Assembly: GCA_003117195.1 (NCBI GenBank)
Contig: BDSI01000006.1
Span: forward strand, 1,424,238 to 1,488,237
Reading direction: 5' to 3'
Length of the DNA: 64,000 nucleotides
Source: Eudorina sp. 2006-703-Eu-15
Taxonomy: Eukaryota > Chlorophyta > Chlorophyceae > Chlamydomonadales > Volvocaceae
This document shows, piece after piece, positions 52,734 to 64,000 of the stretch; position 1 is the first letter of the stretch, and every line of letters starts with the position of its first letter. The position numbers and the translations under genes are program-made. The notes under the pieces were generated by a model. The model was not told the DNA's origin. It worked only from the letters and a program-made list of their open reading frames with translations, and searched no databases.

Positions 52734-53172
52734 CGGGCGTTGAGGCGTTGGCCGTTAAGCGCAACCAGCACATGAAAATACCGCCAAGAGAGAGTTTGCC
52801 CAGCGGATGCACCTCGCTGCTTGTAGGTCAAATCTGCACCTCCAAAAAGCCTACAGCTGTCCGCCCAATCGTGCCTTGCTCGCAGCAAGCCCAGCCAGCC
52901 AAAGTCCCACACCACACGTCACCCCAACCCAACCCCCGACTCAACCTCCCCAACCGCTGTATATCGCTCTCAACTGTACTGAAAGCATATCGCTGTCAAC
53001 TATACAACATCCGGACCACTTCGGGTGGAACGAAGCGAGAGCCCGAACATGCCAAACTTCCTGGGTCGTTCTGGCAGCTGGGCACCGTAGCTGCGGCCGC
53101 TAGGTCAGATGACGGCCCCGTCCTCCACACACCCCACCATATCGTCAGTGGGTCACCCAGGCGCGTTCAAGT

Positions 53173-56100
53173 TCACCCGGGCAGCCCCCAGGCGGCCACC
53201 CACTTGTTCATGTTGTCCTTGCGCCCGTCCACCGCGGCGTTCTCCCTGCGCTGACGCTCCGGCGTCCACATGTCGTCGGGCATGCCCAGCACCAGGTCCT
53301 GCGGGGGAGGGGACACATCCGTCGTCAGGCCGGCCCATGCAACACACGGGGGCTATGGCACACGCACAGCGCGCGAACCACCCCAGGCGACAGCGGGCAA
53401 CGCGACTGACTGGCCGCACAGCATCCCACCGTCCGCCCGGTGCCGGCGCGGGCGCCAAGCTGCACCGTCCGGCGCCGCATCGCGCGGGCCCCCTTCCTGC
53501 GGAGTAATGCAACCTTCCGCCGCCCTCCTCTCGATCCCCGAACCTCCCCGACCCCTCCTCTTTGCCACTCCTGCACTGATCCTCCTCCCCGGTGTACCTC
53601 GCCATCGCCTTCCCCCACCCCTTTTCTTCACTCCCCCCCCACACACATACGTCTTCCCGCCTTTCTCCTCTCACATGGGCCGCTCTCTCGCGCCGCTTCG
53701 GTTCTGATCTATCGCTGTTCCAGAACACAACCCACACAACTGGCACCGGGCAGCAACGTCCATTCAACGTTCCAACCGTCGTCCCTTCACATCCCTGCGC
53801 GGCACTGCCTTCCCACCCACTGTCCTTCGAAATGCACGTGCCCTCTCATGCCGCCGTGTGTGTGGCACGCCACGCCAACCCTCCACGGACGGAAGCTACA
53901 CACGCACCCACCCATCCACCACCTGCATATCCTCCGTTCATCACCCACCCATCTTACCACCCGCACGCGCACCCACCCGCCCGCGCCGCGCCGGGTGTGT
54001 CAGGGCAGTTTTCATTTTAAACCCACCCACCAGCCCGCGCACCCACCCGCAGCTTGTCGATGTTGACCTGCATCAGCGGCAGCGAGATGCCCGCCTCCCA
54101 GCTCTTGGGCGAGTTCTTGGTCTTGAGGTCCAGGCGCGGCTGGCCGCTGGCCCACTTGCCGCCCGTCTTGGGCCGGTAGCCCATGTCGATCAGCTTCTGC
54201 GTGGCCGCAATCACGTCGCTGTTGTTGATGCCCAGCGCCAGCGCGTCGTGCACCCGGCCCTGACCGCCGCCGGCCGCCGCACCGCCCGCCGCCCGTTCGG
54301 CACCCGACTCCGCCTTCATGCCGCCCCTGAAAATCCCGCCGTCCAGGTTGAGCCGGAGCCGGTCGTGCTGGTCGGACTCCATCGCGCTGCGCTGGCGCCC
54401 CGCCTCCTCCCCGGAGGAGGAGGAGGAGGAGGAGGAGGAGGAGGCGGAGGAGGCGGAGGAAGAGGAGGAGGTAGCGGCGGCGACGCCGCCAGTGGAGGCC
54501 ATGGCGCGGTAGGTGGACGCCTCGCCCAGGCCCGGCGAGCCGATGATGTTGAGCAGGCCGTGCGTCTTGATGTGGCGGCGCCAGAGGAGCGCGCCGGTTT
54601 CGAGCTCCACGGCGGCCACGTCAGCTGCACGACGGGATTTCGAACGCACAAGGATTGAGTGCACGGTCGCGGTTGCGTTACGTGGTGGCCACCGCTGTGG
54701 AGCACACCGCTGTGGAGCACACCGACGTCGAGCAGCGCAGGTAACAAGGTGGCGGCCCGCCCTGGATCCTGTTGTGACGCGGGCAGAACCCACCCAGTAC
54801 GGCCGCGCGGACAAGCAGCGCCGAACACCTTGCCGGGAGAGCCGAGACCCGGCCATCCCACGTCCGGAGCCGGTTCGTGCTTCCGCCTCTGAGCTGCCGC
54901 AATTCAACTAAGGGTGCCTAGGGGTCTGCGGCCCACCGCGCCCCCGGCAGGTGGTTGGTGCCCGGCTGCCCGCGTCCCTAGGCCCCCAGCGCACCGTTGT
55001 TGTTGCTGCTGTCCCGGGTGCTGCGCTCGCCCCACACGTTGACCCCAAAGTACGCCACATCGTCCACCACGCAGAGCCCCTTGAGGAACTTGGGCGGGTC
55101 CTCGCCCACGGGGGTCTGCAGCGGGAGGGGGGGAGGGGCGGGCACGGGGACCCGCGCGGGGCAGTCGCCCGGGTGAGAGGGATGTGGGGCCAGCACGCGC
55201 GCCGCGTCGGCCAGCCCTCGAAACCCTAAACCCTGCGCCCTGCACTCCTTTCCTTGGCAGATTCGATGCTACGCTAATTACCTTACAACATCCATCCACC
55301 TGTCCTGGGTTCGTCCGGATTCGTTCTGGCTTCTAAATTTCTTCTTTACCCCTCCCCCAGTTTCCTTCCACCCCAGACCTCTCACAATTGCGCCCCCTTC
55401 AGCTTCCACACAAGCGCTGCGCCGAGAAACCTACAGCTGCGCGTGCTTCCCCCCCGGCCGGCCCCCGGTGGAGGTCCCCGGTGCCTGATCCGACCAGCCC
55501 CCCCCTTCCTCCGGTCGAACCGTTGCTCTGGCAGCAGCGCAGTTTGGAAACGTCCACCAATTTCCTATACCCCCCCTCTCCTCACCTTCCAGATCTGCTT
55601 CACGGACCCGCTCGAGGGGTCCACCGTCACGAGCGCCCCGTTCTCGCTGTCCAGCATCACGAACTGGTCCCGCCACATCACCAGGCCGTGCGCCTTGAGC
55701 CCCACGTGCTTGACCTCCGCCACCACGCGGGGTCGCGGGTCGGCGTTGGGGTCGATCTTCACAGCGTCGCTCTGCGCGGCGGTACCCCAGGTTGGGTGGG
55801 TGAGTGGGCGGGTAGGTGGGTGGGTGGGTGCGCGGTCGGGCCAGGGTCGCGGCGCGGGGTGCACTCCGGCAAGGACATAGCACCGCACCACCCGTTTCAA
55901 GGTCTTACGGCCCCACAGGTGCGACGCGGGGGAGGTGGTGATGCTGTTGCTGGTATGGTGGTGGTAGTGGCGCGGTGTGCTTCTAGTTCGTCAATCGCGA
56001 ATCGGAGAGCACCCCGAGAGGCGCGCTCGGGGGGTTTCGGGCGGAGAATGGCGTACAGAAGAGGTTCAAGGGTTGCGCGCGGCAGGTCACAGCTGAGCCA

Positions 56101-57361
56101 TGTCAAATTGCCGCAGGCACCAGCCGTGCGTTGACCTGGCGTGTCAAGACAGGCCCCTGCTGCTCCTTCTCCCACCGTCCGACCCCGCATACCGGCCATT
56201 GAAATGAGAGAACGCAGATGGGTCCGTGTCTGCAACGCAGTAAGGGGGCCGCCGGAGCGGCTCGCGCCGTCCAAGGACACAGCGGGGGGTGGGGGGGCGT
56301 CGCTGTCCCTCTGTGCTGTGCACACCCCTCCCCCAGAATGGTCCTGATCGCGTCCCATGCCCGCTGCCTGTGCCGCCCGTCGCGATTCGGCCCATTGCCA
56401 CCACCCACCCCGTCCCAATCTGCCAGGGCCCCTCCCCTCCTCGCACCTTGCCGAGGTTGTGCAGCACAGCCCACACCGCCCCGTCGTCCAGCGGCGCCAG
56501 CGTGTTGACATGCTGCTTCATGGTGAACAGCCGCATGGCCCGCAGCTGCGGTCGGGGAACGGTCAGGGCGGGGCCCGTTCAGGCGGGGCGCACAACAGGC
56601 AGGCACCCGTTCAGGGCGGTTCATCTCGCACTCCCGAACGGTATGCATATACACCCCGCCCATGCTGGGTGCTTGTTTCTGCCGCGTTTCTTCGCCGAAA
56701 CCCAGTCCGCCTTCCGCACCGCCCAAGCCTGGGCCAGGCACCACGCCCACACCTCCCCGCGGCCCCCGGAAACGTCGACTGTCCCTTCCGTTCCCCACCG
56801 ACGACACGAGGAGTGCAGCGCGCGAGGTAGCCGAGGTTCTGCGCGTGCTGTGCCCTAGATCCCTCCCTCCCGCACACACACACACGTCCTTTCATGCCCA
56901 CACATTTCCTCCGGGCGACAACTACAGCGCGGCCTCCCCTCCATATGTACCAGGTCAGTATGGCTTCCGTCCGATCGGCACGGGTCGGGTTCCCCCGTGC
57001 AATTTGTCTACTGTCGCATATGGCGGCATAGCGCGGTCGCGCCGCCGTGCGTGTCCTCATTTAATCATGTCCTTATCGCTGCCGGTACCGTACTTTGTCC
57101 CTCAACTCGAACGTATGCTGCTTCGTCAGCGCGAGCTGGGTGCGCCTCGGGTTCGTTCGCCCTGGGCGAATCTCCTCCTGGGCGAAACTCCTCCTGGGCG
57201 AATCTCTACACCCCACCCCTCCATCCCTCCGACCTGTCCACCTTCACACCGAACTCACCAGCTTCATGTCGGGGTACCGCAGCTCCATCACCTCGCCGCC
57301 CTCCGTGTTGGCGATGTACACCTTGTCGCCCCGCCGGACCTGCCGGGTCATGCGTGTGGGA

Positions 57362-57399
<38 letters not shown>

Positions 57400-58876
57400 A
57401 GGTATGGGTATGGGAATGGGTATGGGTATGTGGGTTTGGGGGTTTGGATGCGGTCGCCGAGCAACCGGATGCAACGAGCTCGTGACGGACCCCCCAAGGA
57501 GGTCCTCCTCCTGGACAGCACCACCGGGCAATGCAGCCCACCCCTGGGTACCAGCGGACCCGTCACGGCGCCGCATCAGGGCAGCAGCAGTGATAGCAGC
57601 ACCACCAGGAGCAGCAGCACAAGCAGCCGCGAAAAGCCAGAGTGTGTGGTCGTAGAGCGCGGCAGGTGCAAGGCCGCTCACCGCATCGTGTGTGAACCGC
57701 GAGTTGATCTGGACGCGGCTGACCTCATGACCTGCACGCGGCAGGTGGGGGAGAGTGATGAACGCGGCGACAGATGCAAACCGTAGCTGCACAGCAGGGG
57801 GACAGGCCGCGTCTTCACGTGGCGTGGGAATCTGGACGCAAGAAAGAGAGGTGGCCACCGCGATGAAAGTTCCCAGGCGCAGTGGTAGGACATGTCACGC
57901 GCGGCTCGGCCGCAAGCTGACGGGCTCCAGTGCCGTACGAGTGTGCTGCCCGCAACAATCCAGGTCCAGACCCATTCAGACCTATCAGGGCCACCCATCC
58001 AATCAGCAAGGGCAGGGATGCGAAAGCTGTTGTCAACCAGAACCGTGTTAGGAGCTGCGCCTGCGACTGGACCGCAGATGATCTTGGGTGCGGTGCCACA
58101 TCCCCTAGACGACCGGATTCCCCTTGGCGCTGCCCAATCGAGTACCGACGCCTCGTCCACGGCCACGGGTCCAGGGGTCTTTCACATGGCAGGTGTGCCG
58201 CCCTGTGGACCCGTGGAGCCGCACGGCCGCGAACCCTGCCCAGGACGGATCGTGGAGGACGGTACCTGTCTCGGCGTCCAGCTGCACCAGGAACTCCTTG
58301 CTGGTTTTGGGGTGCCAGTTGTGAGGGCGGATGACGTTCCACAGCGTCTTCATCTGGCCGTTGGCATCAACCTCCCCGGGGAACACACCGTAGTGCACTC
58401 CCTGGAACGGCAGTTGGACAGGTGGTTTGTGGACAAGAGGTTCGCACCCCGTAACCGACACCGACACGACCGTTAGCCTGTGTACCGGCACGTACCTCGC
58501 CCTCGTGGAGCACATGGATGCTATCGTTGAAAGGGTAGTACCAAAAGAGCCGATTGTGACTTGCTAACAGGAGCCGTAATGGCGGCTTTGTGGCACTCGC
58601 ACTTGACGATGATTGTGACGACTCCCTGCCGATCCGCGCCGTCTCCTTGCCCGTCACGGCCAATGTTCGCCGCTGAGCGCCGCCTTTCTGTGTGCCGGAT
58701 TTTGCATGAACGCTGTCCGGATCCTTGACGTATATACTCAGTGACAAAAACGCGAAGAAGAAAAGTCCCGCAGCGAACAAGATTGAAAGAAGCTTCCGAG
58801 CTCGGGGTGACAGCAGCTTTAAATGCTTATACGCATGCCCAAACCTACTCCGCGAGGCTACGCTCGCAGTCGGCAT
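53173..58876 (-). CDS. Type II membrane protein with beta-propeller-like repeats, function unknown
   Basis: Nine exons give 585 residues: 58876-58496, 58401-58266, 57731-57682, 57339-57259, 56545-56447, 55771-55586, 55115-54995, 54624-54047 and 53298-53173. A basic cytoplasmic head is followed by one membrane helix (about 30-50, ILFAAGLFFFAFLSLSIY), so the rest probably faces a lumen or the outside. Repeated four-stranded segments resemble WD/PQQ/NHL-type blades: LLLASHNRLFWYYPF, KEFLVQLDAETG, GDKVYIANTEGGEVMEL, DDGAVWAVLHN, DQFVMLDSENGALVTVD, VDDVAYFGVNVWGE and VAAVELETGALLW. A poly-Ser tract and a C-terminal tail (GMPDDMWTPERQRREN) follow. I do not recognise a named family. Blade assignment is by eye, but the exon phases all agree, so the gene itself is well supported. 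Confidence 0.85.
55512..55575 (+). repeat. Copy of the dispersed intronic element, antisense to its host gene
   Basis: It reads GGTCGAACCGTTGCTCTGGC then AGCAGCGCAGTTTGG and ends CCACCAATTTCCTATAC. It ends beside the donor of propeller-gene exon 6 but is oriented opposite to that gene. Confidence 0.8.
57359..57431. repeat. GGGTAT hexanucleotide repeat
   Basis: About twelve units lie in the intron next to the propeller-gene exon 57339-57259. Confidence 0.95.
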
Positions 58877-59349
58877 GGAGCTTCACTAGAGTTTTCGTCG
58901 GTATAGCTCAAAACTGCTCGATCAACAGCGACAAGATCGTATCGAGTACACAGATAATTTTTATTCGCGATTCCGAAGCGGCTATAGATAGCACCAAGGC
59001 GGTTGGGCACGCGTCACACAGCACACTTGAGCATGAAATGCCACGCAAATGCTGTGATGTGAAGCCAACTTTCTTAATCTTTCATAAGAACGAACCTTGC
59101 ACAGAAAGGAGGTGCATCAACAGATACCTCAGGTACACAGCTTCAACCCGTACTTTTTGTATCTTGTATCGCCAAATTCTTGGTACCTTCCCAATGCCGA
59201 AACTCGCTAAAAGCTCATGCTCGTGTGGTGCTTTCAAATTGCGAATTACTCTGGTGTCTTAGGCTAGCCCTTTCTGTAGCAATGCCCAAGCTTTGTGTCT
59301 AGGGCTTCTTCTATGCACGAGAACTTAAAGACTTGCGTGCGACTCCCCA
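58877..59349. promoter_or_regulatory. Divergent promoter and 5' region between the propeller protein and EI24-like genes
   Basis: The segment is AT-rich relative to its surroundings and lies between divergent genes. It must also contain the missing first coding exon of the EI24-like gene. No individual promoter motif could be assigned. Confidence 0.45.
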
Positions 59350-60858
59350 GTGTCAACACCCACCACAATAAGTTTTGGGCTGCTGCTCGCGTCCTTTAAT
59401 GCTCAAACAGTCAGCGCAACTCTGGTGCGTCTCCTGGAGGAGCTGCGACTTCCAAACAAGCCGTGCACTTATGAATTGTACAAAGCCTGCAGGTTCTGGG
59501 GCTTACGTGAGTCGCTGAACGTGCATCGCTGTGTCGTGTTCTTGGTCCTTGACAACAGCAAGGCACTCGGGGTGAGTCACACCGGACGTCCGTACGGTGC
59601 TGCTGCGGTACAGTTTGGCGCCAGACGACTTGACATTTCATACGAATTGCACAGCCAATTCAACACGCTTCCTCGGCATCGCCCGATTGCGGTCTCGCCG
59701 TCACGTTTGGGTTGCCAGGCACGTCATCTCATTGTGCGAGGGGCCTCCCGTGCCGGTCATGTCCTGTGAGGGCCCCTTTCGTGGCAACCGCGTCCCGATT
59801 CCCCCCACAGAAAGCAATCCTGCAATGTCTTCTCCTGAACGGCGTTATCTTGCTCGGCAGGTAACAGCATGCGGTGTCGTGGCGTGTTGGGTACTGTGGT
59901 TGGCCCTAGTAGGTAGTTACTGATCAGATAACCTTTACCCCTAGCCAGGGAGCTTGACATCAATCAGAGACGAATATCATGCAAACAGGCCCCCGCAGAA
60001 CTTCGCTGTTGTGAAAGAGCTCTTCCACCGCCTCCATTGTACCATCCGGGGCCAAAGGCAATGCCCCCCTTGTGTCCTGTCCGCACAAGCTGTTCGTCCC
60101 GCTGACTGACAGGCAAACGGTCGACGCCTCTCGCCCCGCCCCGCCGGCCTCATGATCCCTTGCTGTAACACCCGACCCCTTTGTGTTTTCTTCTTCTAAA
60201 CCCCGACCCACAGCATCCTGTTATGGGAGGGCGCGCTGACGCCCGCTGTGCGCTGGCTGCTGCGCTACCTGGTGTCGCCCTGCCTGGGTCCCGTGACCGC
60301 ACGCGGCACCGAGGTGGTGCTGCAGCTGGCTTACAAGGTGCTGTGGCTGCTGCCCGTGTACCTGGTGACCATGCTGGTCAGCTGCGGCATGTGAGGGGCC
60401 CGGCCGACGAGGGGTGTTCGGGGTCCGCCGAAATGTAGGGCAGTGGGAGTCAGCCCGCCGTGGGCTCCCCGCGTGGCCGGCCGGCAGACTTCTCCTGGCG
60501 GGCAGGCTTGTCCAGGCCGCCCCAGCCATCGCCGGCTGCTCCTGATCAGGCAATCGCGTGGTTGCGCATGGGCGGTACAGCGATATGTGGGCGGCATTTG
60601 GCTGGACTAGGCTGCTACCATATGCGTCCGAAAAGAGGTCGTAGGGAACGGGTCTTGGAGTGGTTATTTGTTTGGGGTGTGGGCTGGGGGGCAGCCGGCA
60701 CTGCCCGTGTGGGACGATCTGCGGGATGGCCGCCTGGTCGGGTGCGCGGCCGCGGAGCTGAGACACGTGCAGGCGCAACCCCGCCCTACCGCGCCCCGTC
60801 CTGCCCCGCAGTTACAATGAAATTGCCCAGACTGCATTCCAGATTAAGCAGCAGCGGC

Positions 60859-60922
<64 letters not shown>

Positions 60923-63677
60923 GCAGCAACAGATGGCGTGCGGGCAAGCCACATCGGGTAGGCCACATGGGGTAGGCCACATGGGGTAGGCCACATCGGG
61001 CAGGGCACATCGGGCAGGCCACATCGGGCAGGCCACATCGGGCAGGCCACATCGGGCAGGCCACATCGGGCAGGCCACATCGGGCAGGACACATGGGGTA
61101 GGCCACATATCGGGCAGGTCACATCGGGTAGGCCACATCGGGCAGGCCACATCGGGCAGGTCACATCGGGCAGGCCACATCGGGTAGGCCACATGGGGTA
61201 GGCCACATATCGGGCAGGCTAGATCGCTGGCGCGGACACATGATGTTGCGGACACAGGCGCGCGGGTCTGTGCCGCATCATGTTGTGAAGGGAGGAAACG
61301 GGCACATTGCGGTAGTGACCCTGCCCACACGCACCTTCCCTGATTTGGCTTGGGTAAGATGCCGGAAGACGCGCGGACACGGAGACAGCGGCTCCTTGTA
61401 AGCACGCCATAGTTCCGCACGAGTGGATGGGCTGACAGCCGTGGCTGGCCTGTGCACAGGTGGCCTGTCCAAAGGCCGGTTTGCAGGCGGGAGCGGGAGC
61501 GGAGGGCTGGAGGACGTGGCCCAAGAGGTATACCGGGTAGTGCTGTTCTGCGTGTTCTTCGCGGAGGTCAGCACCGTGGGCCGTCTGCCGTACGTAGGTG
61601 AGTCGTACCGGTACGACCAAGGTGCGGGGTCGTGGCACCGGTGTAACAAGCCGGTCTGTGATGGGGGAGCACGCCGCAAACCCACAAAGACGGGATTGAA
61701 ATGCCCTCCTAAGAATGCGCGTTAGGCCTTGCGCCCTTGCACTCCCTCCTTAAGGCACCGAGCTTGTGTCACAGAAGCGCGACCTCTGCCAATCAGACTG
61801 TCAGCATAACCCATGTGGTGAGAAGAGTTGGGATGTTGGGCGCCGTTGGTCGCCCTCTCTGCTTGCACAGAGGAGAGAGGGCCAGTCCGCCCCGGTGAGA
61901 AGAGCGCTCAATTGTAGTATTGCAGGCAGTCCGGTCCTGACAGTAAACATGCGTCCCGTGCTGGGCCCTGTCGTCAACGGACGCCAACGGTGCGCCGCGC
62001 TGACTCCGCCGGGCGGCCGCCGCAGGCTACGCGCTGAACGTGCTGTTCCTGTCGTGGCTCTACGCATACTACTGCTACGACTACAAGTGGGGCCTGCAGG
62101 GCGTGCGCCTCACGGAACGCCTGGCGTACTTTGAGCGCCGCTGGGCGTTCTTCGCGGGTGCGCAGAAACGTGTGCGTGCGTGTGTGTGTAAAAGTGCGTG
62201 TGCGTGTGTGTTGCGTGTGTAATTGTAGGCAGGCAAAGCAGGCGTGCGTGACATGCAAGGGGCGTAGCATTGTGATATAGATGTTGGTCAGCCGACGGTC
62301 ATGATATAAGTTGCTGAGCAAAGGACGGGCATGCGAGCACGCGAGAGCGGCAAATCGCATAACCCTAGGCCGGAGAAGGCACGTGTATGTGTGTAAGTAT
62401 GTGTCAGGCACGCGTCGCGACCTTCAGGGCCTAAGCCCCTACGGCCACAGGTCGGTAATCAGTCCGTTTTAGCGCGTATAGTTCTTTCGTAGTTTGCTCT
62501 CTGCGGCCTGATTTGCATCACGGTGGTGGCGCGGTTGCCTTGTTCGCCACCACTACGTATGTTCATCAGTTTGTTCATGCGGGTTATCTGGTAATGTATA
62601 TCCACGCCTGGGCTGGGTCGTGCGGTTTTTTTTCTAAGCACGTCCACGTGGCTCAGGAGCATGTACGTGTCTCGCGTCCTGTCTTGCGGTTAGTATCGCA
62701 TACCTGGTGTTGCGCCAAAGTCGCCAGATGTCCAAAAGGAGATCGTCCTTGCTGCCACTGCAAATCTAGAAGTCGCACTCGAACGGCATGTGTCGTTTAT
62801 GTGAGTGTGGGCCCTGTTTGCGCGGAGCAAGTACGTGCCCGCCGTCCTGCACCCACGTGTGCTGTCAACGCAGGCTTCGGTCTGCCCATGGCGCTGTCCA
62901 CGGTGCTGCTCTCGTTTTACCATGGGGCGGCGGTGCTTGCCGTCCTCTTCCCTGTCTACATCCTCGTATCGTGCGACTCGGACGTCAATGCCGTCCACGG
63001 TGCGTACCGTGAAAGAATTGAAGGCAATGTTGTGGCCAGGCCATTTGGGGTTCGGGCTGAAGCCATGGCGTGATGGCAATGATGGCAATTCGCCCCTTGT
63101 CATCCATGGGGCCCCGGCTTTTATGGACACGCCGCGCGTTCTGCAGGCCTTGAAACTTGCAGCATGTTAACCAAGTTGGAACTTTCTCAGGGACGAGGGA
63201 TCCTTTTTTGCGTGTACAGGCGATAGCCCGTCCGTGGTCCGATGCGGCATGGTTTGTGCGTCCGCTCATGAACGGCCGCTATCTCGCCTAGTGTTTTGAC
63301 CTGCGGCGCGCCCTGAGAGATGCCGTGCCGGAGACCTGCTTGCCCGGCTGCCTGCATGCCCCTGCCTGTTGTGCGCGCGCCATGGCTATGGACGGCTCGG
63401 CATCCTGGAGCCTGGACCCTAGACCGACCCGCTTGACCCTCGGCCTGTTTATACGTCCTACCGGGTCAAGGCATGCTGCTGCCTTGCCATGTCCTTGTTG
63501 CCTTCAGATTGCGTGGTTGGCCAAGCGGGCACGAGCGGTCTTCGTCATCTGCCCATCTTTGCGCTGGCGCTGTGGCCAACGCAGCGCATTGTGCACATCA
63601 TCACTGGCGGCTCGGGGTCGACGTCGGCTGGGGCTGGGTTGGCGGAGGCGAGCGGCCCCGTTTACCGGTCCAGGTGA
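59350..63677 (+). CDS. EI24: EI24-family multi-pass membrane protein, first exon unresolved
   Basis: Eight exons join in phase: 59350-59571, 59811-59860, 60214-60390, 60812-60957, 61460-61597, 62026-62157, 62874-62999 and 63508-63677, giving 386 residues. EI24 landmarks are FWGLRESLNVHRCVVF, CLLLNGVILLGSILLWEG, LWLLPVYLVTMLVSC followed by YNEIAQTAF, EDVAQEVYRVVLFCVFFAEV, SWLYAYYCYDYKW, RLAYFERRWAFFAG and FGLPMALSTVLLSF, with about five or six hydrophobic segments. EI24 (PIG8) proteins sit in the ER membrane and are linked to autophagy and cell-death control in animals. A poly-Gln tract of about 25 residues, absent from typical relatives, follows YNEIAQTAFQIK. The open frame at 59350 has no ATG and begins after a CCCCAG acceptor, so an upstream coding exon is missing from the model. 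Confidence 0.9.
60858..60921 (+). repeat. (CAA)n coding repeat giving poly-Gln in the EI24-like protein
   Basis: About 20 CAA codons flanked by CAG codons, in frame within exon 60812-60957. Confidence 0.95.
60952..61222 (+). repeat. 16-bp minisatellite beginning at an EI24 5' splice site
   Basis: About 16 units of GGTAGGCCACATCGGG, with GGCAGG variants, begin at the exon 60812-60957 donor and fill the start of the intron. Several units carry the same GGTAGGC donor sequence. Confidence 0.95.
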
Positions 63678-64000
63678 TTCGGCCGCAAGTTACGATGGGG
63701 TCATGTGACCCCGCGAGTCTGTACTGACATGGCAGACTGATGATTTGCCAACCTGTTGGCAGTTACAAAACGACGTTGGTGTCCCGTGTGGGGCAGTGGG
63801 TGATGCTGTTAAACGCGGTGCGCGGTGCCGAGGTGAGAAACCCGTCCGAATCGCCCAGGCTGTGTGAGTTTCGCGGTGTTTCGTGGTTTCTAGCTATATC
63901 GAGACGTTGTGGTGCGGTGAGGCTTAAATCAAACCACTTACTAACGGCATAAGGCGGCATACAAACAGACTCTGCCAATCCGTGTTACTCAGTACTTGTT
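63678..64000. other. 3' flank of the EI24-like gene
   Basis: Likely 3' UTR and downstream DNA. I see no TGTAA before the window edge and no coding frame with support. Confidence 0.4.

Noticed and set aside
58741..59262. 173-codon plus-strand open frame before EI24
   Set aside because: It overlaps the first exon of the propeller gene on the other strand and does not lead in phase into the first EI24 exon.

Overview
The window reads as nuclear DNA of a GC-rich, intron-dense green alga of the Chlamydomonas/Volvox type. The signs are: many short coding exons with mostly GTGAGT/GTGCGN donors and (C)AG acceptors; strong G/C preference at third codon positions; Gln/Ala/Gly/Ser homopolymers inside conserved proteins; very abundant CA/GT microsatellites and G-rich minisatellites in introns; and TGTAA motifs where 3' ends are expected. 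The organism is an inference from these traits and from the gene families. No bacterial-style operon, CRISPR array, phage or plasmid signal was seen.

Layout. 1-7798 (minus): a Golgi apparatus protein 1 (GLG1)-like cysteine-rich secretory protein, running off the left edge. 8163-15014 (plus): an ER co-chaperone of the DNAJC3/P58IPK type, complete in 14 exons and divergent from GLG1 across 364 bp. 15015-22194: repeat-rich DNA with no recognised gene. 22195 to about 34.7 kb (minus): a large TKL-like protein kinase. 34.7-37.3 kb: no recognised gene. 37346-43833 (minus): an MRS2/CorA-type Mg2+ transporter. 44075-44845 (plus): a small plastid-targeted conserved protein. 45664-49388 (minus): a bacterial-type glucokinase. 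49372-50169 (plus): a tentative small Tyr-rich protein. 50885-52733 (minus): an aspartyl/asparaginyl beta-hydroxylase-like 2-oxoglutarate dioxygenase. 53173-58876 (minus): a type II membrane protein with beta-propeller-like repeats. 59350-63677 (plus): an EI24-family multi-pass membrane protein.

How genes relate. The genes are separate eukaryotic transcription units, but several are divergent pairs sharing short, relatively AT-rich intergenic segments (GLG1/P58IPK, MRS2/plastid protein, propeller protein/EI24, possibly glucokinase/small protein). Several products belong to the secretory pathway (GLG1, P58IPK, EI24, the propeller protein), while glucokinase, MRS2 and the plastid protein serve carbon or organelle metabolism.

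Exon models were built by reading splice sites and requiring phase and family motifs to agree across each junction. No transcript or database evidence was available. Unresolved points are the first exons of the kinase and EI24, the exact join between two low-complexity kinase exons, and the first glucokinase exon.
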